64,000 nucleotides of DNA from Inquilinus sp052078665 (GTDB lineage: Bacteria; Pseudomonadota; Alphaproteobacteria; DSM-16000; Inquilinaceae). Location of the stretch: assembly GCF_052078665.1 (NCBI RefSeq), contig NZ_JBQJIK010000005.1, positions 82,544-146,543 on the forward strand, written 5' to 3'. Below the pieces are notes generated by a model. It worked only from the letters and a program-made list of their open reading frames with translations, was not told where the DNA came from and did no database searches. The translations under genes and the position numbers were made by a program. This document shows, in pieces, positions 26,316 to 34,483 of this stretch (positions are counted from its first letter, which is position 1; every line of letters starts with the position of its first letter).

Positions 26316-26999
26316 TCAGTCGACCGAGCGGACCCGGTCGGAGTCGAGGATGCGGCGGGCGAAGTCCGGCATGGTCAGGCCGCCGCGGACCGCGGCGTCG
26401 AGCGCCGCCTCCTTCTGCCGGATCGCGGCCAGGCGGTCGACCACCGCGGCCAGGCGCTCCCGCGGGATCACCACCACGCCGTCGAGGTCGCCGACCAGCA
26501 CGTCCCCGGACTCGACCCGCACCCCGCCGACCACGACCGGCAGCCCGGCCGTGCCCGGCCCTTGCCGCGCCGGCGAGTTCGGGGTGATGCCGGCCGCGAA
26601 CACCGGCAGCCCGACCTGGCGCAGGCCGGCCAGATCGCGCACCAGCCCGTCGGTCACCAGCGCCACCGCGCCCTTGTTGCGAGCCATGCCGGCGACCAGG
26701 TCGCCGATCACCGCCGTGCCCTCATAGCCGCCGGCGGCGCAGACCAGCACGTCGCCCGGCCCGGCGATGTCGAGCGCGGCGAACACCGCCAGATTGTCGG
26801 CCGGGCCGCAGTCGCAGGTCACCGCGACGCCGACGAAGCCGGCGGGATCGACCGGCTTGATCCGGTGGTGCAGTGCGCCCGAGCCGTCCATGGCGTCGAC
26901 GGCGAAGCCGGTCTGGATGCCTTGCAAGGCCTCGACCAGCGCCGGGTCCGGCCGGGCGAAGCGGCGGCGAATCGTCAGCAGCGGCGGATCGTCGATCAT
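26316..26999 (-). CDS. RraA-like / 4-hydroxy-4-methyl-2-oxoglutarate aldolase family protein
   Basis: A 227-residue protein; ATG 26999 is preceded by AAGGGG at 7 nt. The RraA fold is shown by GPADNLAVFAALDIAGPGDVLV, GDLVAGMARNKGAVALVTDGLVRD, PVFAAGITPNSP and GDVLVGDLDGVVVIP. The G-x-x-A-R-N-K and D-G-x-x-R-D elements match the catalytic aldolase/decarboxylase members that use a divalent metal. Members vary between HMG aldolases and RNase E regulators, so the precise reaction is open. It lies 16 bp upstream of the histidine kinase gene on the same strand and may share its transcript. Confidence 0.85.
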   Translation of the reverse strand: MIDDPPLLTIRRRFARPDPALVEALQGIQTGFAVDAMDGSGALHHRIKPVDPAGFVGVAVTCDCGPADNLAVFAALDIAGPGDVLVCAAGGYEGTAVIGDLVAGMARNKGAVALVTDGLVRDLAGLRQVGLPVFAAGITPNSPARQGPGTAGLPVVVGGVRVESGDVLVGDLDGVVVIPRERLAAVVDRLAAIRQKEAALDAAVRGGLTMPDFARRILDSDRVRSVD

Positions 27000-27094
27000 G
27001 GCGCACCCCTTTGGCGACAGGCCCATCGCCCGGGCGAACGCTATACCGCCCGGCAAAGCCAAGGCAACAGCACGGGGACGTCGGGCGGGAAGGG

Positions 27095-27169
<75 letters not shown>

Positions 27170-27226
27170 GCCGCAGGGCGGGCACCCTATACAGGGCGCA
27201 CGCCGCAGCGTCAACGGCGGCGCGGC

Positions 27227-28177
27227 TCAGGCCGTGGCGGCCGGGACCACGGCCGTGCCGCCGGCCGGCGGCACCGGCGCGGGTAGGAAGGCGTCGATCT
27301 CGACCGGCGCCGGCGCCAGGCCGCGGGCGGGACCGGGGAGGCGCCAGGCCAGCGTGTCGAAGCCGTGGCAGTGGTCGCACAGCGCCGCCGGCACGAAATC
27401 CGGCTCCAGCCCCACCGCCTTGTGGGCGAAATCCAGCGCCTGGGACAGGTTGCCCGCGTCCTCGGCCTCGCGGCTGCGCTCGACCAGGATGCGGGTCTTG
27501 AAGCGCCGCCCGTCCTCGGCCGGGATCGCCTTGACCCGCACCGAATGGGCGAGGCTGAGCTGGGCGTCGGCCCAGCGATGCTGCGCCACCTCCAGGTCGA
27601 AGCAGGCGCGGTGGGTCCAGGCCGCGTCCGGCCGCAGCGACCGGGCGCGCTGCGCCATCTCCAGCGCCTGCAGCGATTCCTTGTGGCGCAGCGACTGGTT
27701 CAGCAGGCCGCGCAGGCCCAGGAACTCCATGTCCGGCCGGCGCAGCATCGCCTCGAAATAGCGGGTCGCGGCGGTGTCGTCGCCGGCCAGCTGCGCCGCC
27801 TGGGCGGACAGCAGCAGGGTCAGCGGCGGCTCGTCCAGCAGCACATCGGCCTTGCGGGCGAAGCGCCGCGCCGCCTCGGCGTCGCCGGCGGCGACCGCGA
27901 CCATGCCGCGGGTCAGGGCGCGATAGCCCTTCTCGCGGCGGGCGAAGCGGCGGCCCTCGACAAAGCGGCCGGGGGCCCGGCGCAGCGAGCGCCAGAAGCG
28001 GTAGAGATACGCCGCCAGCAGCATCAGCGCCGCCGCGGCCGCCACCAGCACCGCGACCGAGGTCTCGATCACCCGGCCCTGCCACTGGATCTCGACATGG
28101 CCCGGCCGGTCCGCCAGCCAGACCGCGACCGCGATCAGGATGGCCAGCTTGAGGGCGTAGATCAGCAGACGCTTCAT
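27227..28177 (-). CDS. hemY: HemY-like TPR membrane protein, apparently internally deleted
   Basis: A 316-residue protein. The N-terminus is typical of HemY: two membrane helices (LLIYALKLAILIAVAVWLAD and TSVAVLVAAAAALMLLAAYL) and a TPR-like region (RGMVAVAAGDAEAARRFARK, LSAQAAQLAGDDTAATRYF, FLGLRGLLNQSLR). Alphaproteobacterial HemY usually continues with more TPRs and ends in a two-knuckle cysteine motif and FDTLAWR. Here LEPDFVPAAL is joined directly to CDHCHGFDTLAWR, so about 140-150 residues including the first cysteine pair seem to be missing, with the frame kept. The gene overlaps the hemD-mitofilin gene by 4 bp. Function in the heme pathway is historical and not enzymatic by evidence here. 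Confidence 0.85.
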   Translation of the reverse strand: MKRLLIYALKLAILIAVAVWLADRPGHVEIQWQGRVIETSVAVLVAAAAALMLLAAYLYRFWRSLRRAPGRFVEGRRFARREKGYRALTRGMVAVAAGDAEAARRFARKADVLLDEPPLTLLLSAQAAQLAGDDTAATRYFEAMLRRPDMEFLGLRGLLNQSLRHKESLQALEMAQRARSLRPDAAWTHRACFDLEVAQHRWADAQLSLAHSVRVKAIPAEDGRRFKTRILVERSREAEDAGNLSQALDFAHKAVGLEPDFVPAALCDHCHGFDTLAWRLPGPARGLAPAPVEIDAFLPAPVPPAGGTAVVPAATA

Positions 28178-30552
28178 GGCGCCTTCGGGGGCTGGGTGTC
28201 ACCGGCGCTCGTCGCCGCGGACAGGCGCTGCACCGCCAAAGCGGACAGGCTCTGCAGCGCCGATTCGGCCGAAAGCCTGGCCTCGGCCTGGCCGCGCCAG
28301 GGCGCCATCGCCGAGGCCGCGGGGCCGTTCAGGCCCTTGACCGCCTCGACCGCGCCGGCCAGGTCGCCGCGCTGCAGCCGGCCTTCGGCCCGGGCCAGCA
28401 CGGCGTTGGTGTCGGTGCCCTCGACCTCGCCCGGGGCCGGGCGGACCGTGACCAGGTCCTGCACCACCGAGAGGCTGCGGTCGACCCAGTCGCCGCTCTC
28501 CGGCTGGTCGGCCTTGCGCGCCGCCTCCGCCGCCTGGACGAAGCCGGTGGCCAGGGCGGCGCGGCTGGGCACGCCCTTCGCCGCCGGCTCCAGCGCCGCC
28601 ACGGCATTGGCCAGGCCGGGATCGTTCTGGGCCAGGCCGCGCAGCAGGGCCAGCGTCTCGTCCAGCGGCGCTCCGGTGTCCAGGGCGCTGCGCAGCTGGC
28701 CGGCGGCCAGGCTCAGCGCCTGGGCGCCGGTGTCGCTGTTGCGCAGCCGCTCGACCGTCGCCTTGACCGCGTCGACCTGCTGCGGCAGCGCCGCCCGGGG
28801 GCTGCCATTGGCCTGGGAACCGGAGGACAGGGTGGCGACGGTGTCGCCCAGCGTCTTGACCGCGGCCTGGGCCGATTCCAGCGCCGCGACCCGGGCCTCC
28901 AGCGCCGCCACGGCCTCGGGGGCAGGGGCCGCCGGGGCAGGGGCCGCCGGGGCGGGCTGCTGCTGCGGCGCCGTGCCGGCCAGTTGGTCCAGCCTCTGCT
29001 GGATCGCGTCGACCCGGGCGGCCAGGTCGGCGCGGCCCTTCTCGATCGCGGCGGGGTCGATCGGGCCGCCGGGCGGCTTCTCCAGGGTCTCGACCCGCTT
29101 GCCCAGCCCGTCGATCGCCTCGGCGGTGCCGGAGGGCAGGTCGGCCAGGCGCTTCTCGATGAAGGCGACGCGGTCGCCCAGCGTCGGCGAGCCCTGCGGC
29201 GCCGGGGTGGGGGTGGAGGGGCCGAACAGCTTCGGCGACCACATCGGCGCGGTGACCGAGATCGCGGCGAAGATGACGGCGACGCCCGCCGCATACCAGG
29301 CCGAGCGCGCAGGGTTGCCCGGCGGCTCGGCCGGGGGCGGCGGCGGGATGGTCGGCGGGCCGACCCGCGGCGGGCCGGGCGGGTTCTCCGGCTCGGACAG
29401 CTCGGCCGGCTCGGGCGCGCCTTCCTCCGGCGTGGCCGGTCGGGTGCGCGCCAGCTCGGCCGGGTCGAGCGCGATGCCGTGGGTCCTGGCCGCGGCCAGG
29501 ATGTCGGCGTGGCGCTGCTCCGGGATGGCGTTGCGCCGCTTCCAGCCTTGCACCGTGGTCACCGGCACGGTCAGCTTCGCCGCCATCGGGCGGATGCCGC
29601 CGAAGGCCTCGATCACCCGCTCGGTCGGGGTCAGCGGCCCCTCGCTCGGAAGCGCCAGGGCGTCCTCGGGAAGCGGTGCGGCGGCGGCGGCCGTCTCGTC
29701 GGCGGAACCCGGCTGAGCCTGGCCCGGCTGAGAGGTGGCCGACACGTCGTCCGGCTGCTGGGACTCAGGGCCGGGGGCCGCTGCTTCGCCTGGCTTGTCG
29801 GGGGTCGGGTCCATACCGTTCGCCGTCCTCGTCTCTTGCTCAGCGGGAAAATCGGAAAGCCGCGCCAGCAGCGACGGCGAATCCGGCCTGTCCGCGATTC
29901 GCACCGCCCGCCAGGGCGACGGATCCAGCGCCTGGGCGACGGCCGGGCTCAGGCAGACCGCCGTCAGCCCGGCGAGGCGATGGGTCAGTTCGACCCGGGC
30001 CGCGAGGGTAGCAAAGACCTTCGCGGTGCGGGGAGAGAAAAACACCACGCCCGCCAGCCCGGGGTCGGCCAGGGCGGCCATCGCCGCCGAGGGCAGTGCC
30101 GCCGCCGGCCGGGCGCGGTACAGCACGATCCGCCGCACGGTGAAGCCGGCGAGCAGGGCGGGCAGGTCGCGCGCCACCTCTTCGCCCGACGGGTGCAGCA
30201 GCACCCCGGCCGCGGGGTCCAGCCGGGCGCGGGCCAGCTCGGCCAGGTCGTCGCCGTCGCCGGCGGCGCTGGCCACGTCGCGGAAGCCCAGCGACCGGGC
30301 CAGCTCGGCGGTGGCGTCGCCGACCGCCAGCACCGGCAGGTCGCGCCGCGTCACCCGCCGGGCGAAGGCGTCGATGCCGTTGCGGCTGGTGGCCAGCACC
30401 GCCTGCACGTCGCCGAGGTCGATCGGGCCGGGATCGACCGGCTCGATCTCCAGGATCGGGGCGACCACCGGGTCCAGGCCGCGATCGCGCATCGCGTCGG
30501 CGAAGCGCTCGGCCTCTTCCCGCGGCCGGGTGACCAGCCAGCGCGTCATCAT
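28174..30552 (-). CDS. hemD: Uroporphyrinogen-III synthase fused to HTH and mitofilin-like (Mic60) membrane protein
   Basis: One uninterrupted 792-residue frame. Residues 1-240 are HemD, which closes hydroxymethylbilane to uroporphyrinogen III (TRWLVTRPREEAERF, VLATSRNGIDAFARR, GVVFFSPRTAKVF, CLSPAVAQAL). Residues about 245-300 are a Pro/Ala/Gln linker containing a Met (TANGMDPTPDK) where a separate gene could once have begun. Residues about 305-350 look like a Cro/YdaS-type HTH (MAAKLTVPVTTVQGWKRRN). A membrane helix (SAWYAAGVAVIFAAISV) follows at about 430, then a coiled coil and the mitofilin-like C-terminus. A Mic60 homologue beside hem genes is known in Alphaproteobacteria; fusion to HemD is unusual. 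It overlaps hemC and hemY by 4 bp each. Confidence 0.88.
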   Translation of the reverse strand: MMTRWLVTRPREEAERFADAMRDRGLDPVVAPILEIEPVDPGPIDLGDVQAVLATSRNGIDAFARRVTRRDLPVLAVGDATAELARSLGFRDVASAAGDGDDLAELARARLDPAAGVLLHPSGEEVARDLPALLAGFTVRRIVLYRARPAAALPSAAMAALADPGLAGVVFFSPRTAKVFATLAARVELTHRLAGLTAVCLSPAVAQALDPSPWRAVRIADRPDSPSLLARLSDFPAEQETRTANGMDPTPDKPGEAAAPGPESQQPDDVSATSQPGQAQPGSADETAAAAAPLPEDALALPSEGPLTPTERVIEAFGGIRPMAAKLTVPVTTVQGWKRRNAIPEQRHADILAAARTHGIALDPAELARTRPATPEEGAPEPAELSEPENPPGPPRVGPPTIPPPPPAEPPGNPARSAWYAAGVAVIFAAISVTAPMWSPKLFGPSTPTPAPQGSPTLGDRVAFIEKRLADLPSGTAEAIDGLGKRVETLEKPPGGPIDPAAIEKGRADLAARVDAIQQRLDQLAGTAPQQQPAPAAPAPAAPAPEAVAALEARVAALESAQAAVKTLGDTVATLSSGSQANGSPRAALPQQVDAVKATVERLRNSDTGAQALSLAAGQLRSALDTGAPLDETLALLRGLAQNDPGLANAVAALEPAAKGVPSRAALATGFVQAAEAARKADQPESGDWVDRSLSVVQDLVTVRPAPGEVEGTDTNAVLARAEGRLQRGDLAGAVEAVKGLNGPAASAMAPWRGQAEARLSAESALQSLSALAVQRLSAATSAGDTQPPKAP

Positions 30553-31493
30553 CCGGCCAGGAAGCGCGGGCCGATGCGGCGGCGCAGGGCCGCGCCGGCC
30601 TCGGTGCCCAGCCGCGCCGCCTCGGACCGATGGCCCTGGCGCCGGTCCTCATGCATCTCACTGCCGTCCGGCAGGGCGACGCGGGAGGTCAGGGTCAGCG
30701 TGTCGTTCGGGCCTAGCTCGGCCAGCGCCGCGATCGGGGTGCGGCAGCTGCCGTCCAGCGCCGCCAGCAGGGCACGCTCGGCCGCCACCCGGTCGCCGGT
30801 GTCGCGGTCATGGATCGGGGCCAGCAGGGCGCGCACCCGGTCGTCCGCCTCGCGGCATTCGATGCCGATGGCGCCCTGGGCCACCGCCGGCAGCATCTCC
30901 TGCGGGTCGAGCACGGCCGAGACCCGGTCGGCCCGGCCCAGGCGTCTCAGCCCGGCCAGGGCCAGCAGGGTGGCGTCGACCGTGCCGGCATCCAGCTTGG
31001 CTAGGCGGGTGTCGACATTGCCGCGGAACGGGACGACCTGGAGGTCGGGCCGCAGCGCCAGCAGCTGCGCCTGCCGCCGCAGGCTGGAGGTGCCGACCAC
31101 CGCGCCCGGCTTCAGCGCCGCCAGGCTGGCGGGGCCGGCCAGGGCGGCGTCGCGGGCGAACAGCGCGTCGCGCGGGTCCTCGCGCGGCAGCAGGGCGCCG
31201 ATGATCAGCCCGTCCGGCAGCCGGGTCGGCATGTCCTTCATCGAATGGACGGCGATGTCCAGGCTGCCGTCCAAGAGGCCGTCCTCGATCTCCTTGGTGA
31301 ACAGGCCCTTGCCGCCGATCTCGGACAGCGGCCGGTCCTGCACCCGGTCGCCGGTGGTGCGGACGACCTGGATCTCGACCGCGCCGGGGGCCGCCAGGGC
31401 CGGATGCGCCGCGATCAGACGCCGCCGCGTCTCCTCGGCCTGGGCGAGGGCAAGGGCGCTGCCGCGCGTGCCGATGCGGAGAACGGTGTCCAT
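30549..31493 (-). CDS. hemC: Hydroxymethylbilane synthase (porphobilinogen deaminase)
   Basis: Polymerises four porphobilinogens into hydroxymethylbilane. 314 residues from ATG 31493, which gives the usual start MDTVLRIGTRGSALALAQA; an upstream in-frame extension to 31586 lacks family similarity. Landmarks: GGKGLFTKEIE, DIAVHSMKDMPT (catalytic Asp in the HSxKD region), GTSSLRRQAQL, FRGNVDTRL, and the dipyrromethane-cofactor Cys in LDGSCRTPIA. First gene of hemC-hemD-hemY. A GC-rich hairpin (GCCCGGC-GCCC-GCCGGGC) lies at 31511-31528 in its leader. Confidence 0.97.
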   Translation of the reverse strand: MDTVLRIGTRGSALALAQAEETRRRLIAAHPALAAPGAVEIQVVRTTGDRVQDRPLSEIGGKGLFTKEIEDGLLDGSLDIAVHSMKDMPTRLPDGLIIGALLPREDPRDALFARDAALAGPASLAALKPGAVVGTSSLRRQAQLLALRPDLQVVPFRGNVDTRLAKLDAGTVDATLLALAGLRRLGRADRVSAVLDPQEMLPAVAQGAIGIECREADDRVRALLAPIHDRDTGDRVAAERALLAALDGSCRTPIAALAELGPNDTLTLTSRVALPDGSEMHEDRRQGHRSEAARLGTEAGAALRRRIGPRFLAG

Positions 31494-31579
31494 GGCCCGA
31501 CTTCTAGAAGCCCGGCGCCCGCCGGGCAAGCCGCGCCGGTCGGTTGCGGCGACGTGGCCATTCGACGAGGGTGACGGCC

Positions 31580-31596
31580 TTGCCAAATTTTGCCAA
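31580..31596. promoter_or_regulatory. TTGCCAA direct repeat before the toxin-antitoxin pair
   Basis: TTGCCAA occurs at 31580-31586 and 31590-31596, one helical turn apart, 20 bp upstream of the parD-like start. Ribbon-helix-helix antitoxins usually bind such paired short repeats to autoregulate, so this is a candidate operator. Confidence 0.4.
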
Positions 31597-31615
31597 GACG
31601 GTCATTCTTCCCATC

Positions 31616-31867
31616 ATGAGCACGATGAACATCTCCCTGCCCGAGAGCCTGAAGTCCTTCGTCGACGAGCAGGTCAGCCAGCGCGGCTACGGCACCAGCA
31701 GCGAGTATGTGCGTGAGCTGATCCGCAAGGATCAGGACCGCCAGCAGCTTCGCGGTCTTCTGCTCGCGGGTGCCGAGTCTTCACCCACTTCTCCGGTCGA
31801 CGCCGCTTACTTCGAAGGCTTGCGAGACCGGATCCGCAAGGCGGCGAACCCCGGCGACGGGGAGTGA
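31616..31867 (+). CDS. parD: ParD-like ribbon-helix-helix antitoxin
   Basis: An 83-residue antitoxin (ATG 31616; ATG 31625 also possible, neither has a strong ribosome-binding site). The N-terminus is the ribbon-helix-helix DNA-binding part: MNISLPESLKSFVDEQVSQ then GTSSEYVRELIRKD, as in the ParD/CC2985 family. The C-terminal part should wrap the toxin. Its stop overlaps the toxin start (GTGA). First gene of the island between hemC and tsaD. Confidence 0.88.
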   Translation: MSTMNISLPESLKSFVDEQVSQRGYGTSSEYVRELIRKDQDRQQLRGLLLAGAESSPTSPVDAAYFEGLRDRIRKAANPGDGE

Positions 31868-32193
31868 AGGCCAAGCCCATCGCCCTCCGCGAGCAGGCCA
31901 GGCGGGATATCGACGGTGCGATCGCCCATTACCTGGATGAGGGTGCGGTGGAAGCCGCGCTCGGCTTCGTCCACGCGCTGGAGCAGGCTTACGCTCATAT
32001 CAGCCGCCATCCTGCCACCGGCTCTTCCCGCTATGCCCATGAACTGAGCCTCCCCGGGCTGCGATCTTGGGTGTTGGCACGCTATCCCCATCTGATCTTC
32101 TACGTCGAGCATGACCATCACATCGACGTCTGGCGCGTCTTGCATGGCCAGCGAGACATCCAGGCTTGGATGCGGGAACCCGAGGCCCCTTGA
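31864..32193 (+). CDS. parE: ParE/RelE-superfamily toxin
   Basis: A 109-residue toxin starting at GTG 31864, overlapping the antitoxin stop by 4 bp. The fold landmarks are LREQARRDIDGAIAHYL at the N-terminus, ISRHPATGS, LPGLRSWVLARYPHLIFYVE and a late VWRVLHGQRDI. ParE toxins of this family poison gyrase; RelE cousins cut mRNA. The sequence fits ParE better (no RelE catalytic set evident). It precedes the Wadjet genes and may stabilise the island. Confidence 0.88.
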   Translation: MKAKPIALREQARRDIDGAIAHYLDEGAVEAALGFVHALEQAYAHISRHPATGSSRYAHELSLPGLRSWVLARYPHLIFYVEHDHHIDVWRVLHGQRDIQAWMREPEAP

Positions 32194-32243
32194 ATCCTGC
32201 CGGTCCTTTCGACCCCATGAGCAGTCGCGTTCCGATAGCGGGC

Positions 32244-32279
32244 TTGACGGGAGAGAAGATCTGTGTTCGTGTTTTGTTC
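32244..32279 (+). promoter_or_regulatory. Candidate promoter with LexA (SOS) box upstream of jetA
   Basis: TTGACG at 32244-32249 could be a -35 element. GTTC-GTGTTTT-GTTC at 32265-32279 matches exactly the alphaproteobacterial LexA recognition sequence GTTC-N7-GTTC and would cover the -10 region. It lies 75 bp before the jetA start, in the only sizeable non-coding stretch of the island (32194-32354). Confidence 0.5.
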
Positions 32280-32354
32280 GAAGACGTGGCAAGCCGGTTG
32301 CTGGAACCCATGAGCACCGATTGCACGGCTCTGTGGAACCGCTAGGCTGGCGCG

Positions 32355-33809
32355 ATGGTGTTCGATTTCGACGCGCTCGAAACCCTTCGCGCCCATCATC
32401 CGGCGTGGCGGCTGCTGCGCTCGGATCACGCATCGCTCGCCATCGGCTTCCTGCATCGCGTCTTCGTCGCACCCAACACGCGCGTTATCGCGGCGGCGGA
32501 CCTCGCCGAAGCGCTCGAGGACGAGCTCTATGCCTTGCGCGAGCGCTGGGGTGAGGACCGGTTTCCGCGGCCGGCGCTCGACTACCTCACCGACTGGGCC
32601 GCCACGGATAAGGGATGGCTGCGCAAATTCTATCGCGCCGGAACGGACGAGCTTCAGTTCGACCTGACCCCGGCTGCCGAAAAGGCCATCATCTGGCTGG
32701 GGCAGTTGTCGGAACGCAGCTTCGTCGGCACCGAATCCCGCCTGCTCACCCTGTTCGAGCTGCTGCGGCAGATGAGCGAAGGCAGCGAATCCGATCCGGC
32801 GAAGCGCGTCATCGAACTGCGACGGCGGCGCGACGAAATCGATGCCGAGATCGCGCAGGTGCAGGCAGGTCATGTGCCGCTGTTGGACGACACCGCCCTG
32901 AAGGACCGGTTCCAGCAATTCACCCAGCTTGCGCGCGAGCTGTTGGCTGATTTCCGCGAGGTGGAGCACAACTTCCGCCTGCTGGATCGCAAGGTGCGGG
33001 AGCGGATCGCCTTGTGGGAGGGAGCCAAGGGTGCCCTCCTGGAAGAGATCATGGGCGAGCACGACGCCATCGGCGACTCCGACCAGGGCCGGAGCTTCCG
33101 GGCCTTCTGGGACTTCCTGATGTCCAGCCGAAGACAGGAGGAGCTGACCGAGCTGCTGGATCGGGTGCTGGCCCTGCCTGCGGTGACCGATCTGCAGCCC
33201 GATGCCCGCATGCGGCGGGTTCACTACGACTGGCTGGAGGCCGGCGAACACACCCAGCGCACGGTGGCGCTGCTGTCGCAGCAGCTGCGGCGCTTTCTCG
33301 ACGACCAGGCCTGGCTCGAGAACCGCAGGATCATGGATATCCTGCACGGCATCGAGACCAAGGCGATCGCCTTGCGGCAGTCGCCGCCGCCGGATGACGT
33401 GGCCAGCATCGCCGAGCCCGCCGCGGCCATCGAGCTGCCGCTGGAGCGGCCGTTGTATGCCCCGGCGCGCCGGTCCTTGATCGCCGAGATCGCGCTGCAG
33501 GAGGGGAGCGGCGATATCGATCCATCGGAGCTCTACGACCAGGTCGTCATCGACAAGGCCCGACTCACCCGTCACATCCGCCATGCCCTGCAGGCTCGCC
33601 CGCAGGTCACGCTGCGGGAGCTGATCGAGGCCCAGCCGCTGCAGCATGGGTTGGCGGAGCTGGTGGCTTATCTGCAGCTCGGCACCGACTCGTTCAGAGC
33701 CGAGGTCGTCGACGGTGCAATGGATCTGATCGCATGGACGACTGCGGCCCGGGACGGTCGATCCACGCACAGGCAGGCCCGATTGCCGCGGATCATCTTT
33801 GCGAGATGA
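32355..33809 (+). CDS. jetA: Wadjet system protein JetA (DUF3375, kleisin-like)
   Basis: A 484-residue DUF3375 protein, the kleisin/MukF-like subunit of the type I Wadjet SMC complex that recognises and cuts circular plasmid DNA. The N-terminus HPAWRLLRSDHASLAIGFLHRVF and the segment LTPAAEKAIIWLGQLSERSFVGTES are diagnostic of the family; the middle is helical and rich in charged residues (coiled coil about 150-235). It starts jetABCD; its TGA overlaps the jetB ATG. The ATG at 32355 lacks a strong ribosome-binding site. Confidence 0.93.
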   Translation: MVFDFDALETLRAHHPAWRLLRSDHASLAIGFLHRVFVAPNTRVIAAADLAEALEDELYALRERWGEDRFPRPALDYLTDWAATDKGWLRKFYRAGTDELQFDLTPAAEKAIIWLGQLSERSFVGTESRLLTLFELLRQMSEGSESDPAKRVIELRRRRDEIDAEIAQVQAGHVPLLDDTALKDRFQQFTQLARELLADFREVEHNFRLLDRKVRERIALWEGAKGALLEEIMGEHDAIGDSDQGRSFRAFWDFLMSSRRQEELTELLDRVLALPAVTDLQPDARMRRVHYDWLEAGEHTQRTVALLSQQLRRFLDDQAWLENRRIMDILHGIETKAIALRQSPPPDDVASIAEPAAAIELPLERPLYAPARRSLIAEIALQEGSGDIDPSELYDQVVIDKARLTRHIRHALQARPQVTLRELIEAQPLQHGLAELVAYLQLGTDSFRAEVVDGAMDLIAWTTAARDGRSTHRQARLPRIIFAR

Positions 33810-34483
33810 GGATGGACCAGGGAGAACAGGAGCGAACCGCCGCAGCGACGGCGTCCCCAGGCCGGCCGGATCTCTCGACTCTGGCGATCGCCTTGCTCAA
33901 GGGGGTTGTCTATCGTGAGGAGGATGAGCGGCTCTGGGGGGCGTTGCTGGATCTCCAAGTTCGGCTGCGCGACTACATCGCCGTGCTCGGCCTCGATCTG
34001 GTGCTCGACGAGGCCGAAGGCTACGCCTTTCTCAAGAGCCGGCCCGAACCGGCGGAGGACGAGGCCGGCCCCCGGTTGCGGCGCCTCATCGTGCGCCGGC
34101 CGCTGTCGTTCCCGGTCAGCCTGCTGCTGGCGCTGCTGCGCAAGAAGCTCGTCGAATTCGATGCCGGCGGAGGCGACACGCGCCTGGTGCTGACGCGGGA
34201 CGAGATCGTCGAACTGGTCCGCGTCTTTCTGCCCGACAGCAGCAACGAGGCCAGGCTGATCGATCAGATCGACGCGCAGATCAACAAGGTTGTCGATCTC
34301 GGCTTCCTCCGGCGCCTCAAGCCCAGCGGTGGAACGGTCGTGGGGCCGGCCGGCTTCGAGGTCCGGCGCATCCTCAAGGCCTTTGTCGACGCCCAATGGC
34401 TGGCCGATTTCGATGCCCGGCTGGCCGACTATCAGGCCCATCTCGCCGGCGGAGAGCGAGCCGCAGGAGACACCGATGAATGA
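33806..34483 (+). CDS. jetB: Wadjet system protein JetB (DUF4194, kite-like)
   Basis: A 225-residue DUF4194 protein, the tandem winged-helix (KITE, MukE-like) subunit of Wadjet. Visible landmarks: LAIALLKGVVYREEDERLW, DYIAVLGLDLVLDEAEGYAFL, RRLIVRRPLSFPVSLLLALL and a C-terminal LGFLRRL. The start at 33806 overlaps the jetA stop (ATGA); ATG 33812 is the alternative. The end overlaps jetC by 8 bp. Confidence 0.92.
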   Translation: MRMDQGEQERTAAATASPGRPDLSTLAIALLKGVVYREEDERLWGALLDLQVRLRDYIAVLGLDLVLDEAEGYAFLKSRPEPAEDEAGPRLRRLIVRRPLSFPVSLLLALLRKKLVEFDAGGGDTRLVLTRDEIVELVRVFLPDSSNEARLIDQIDAQINKVVDLGFLRRLKPSGGTVVGPAGFEVRRILKAFVDAQWLADFDARLADYQAHLAGGERAAGDTDE

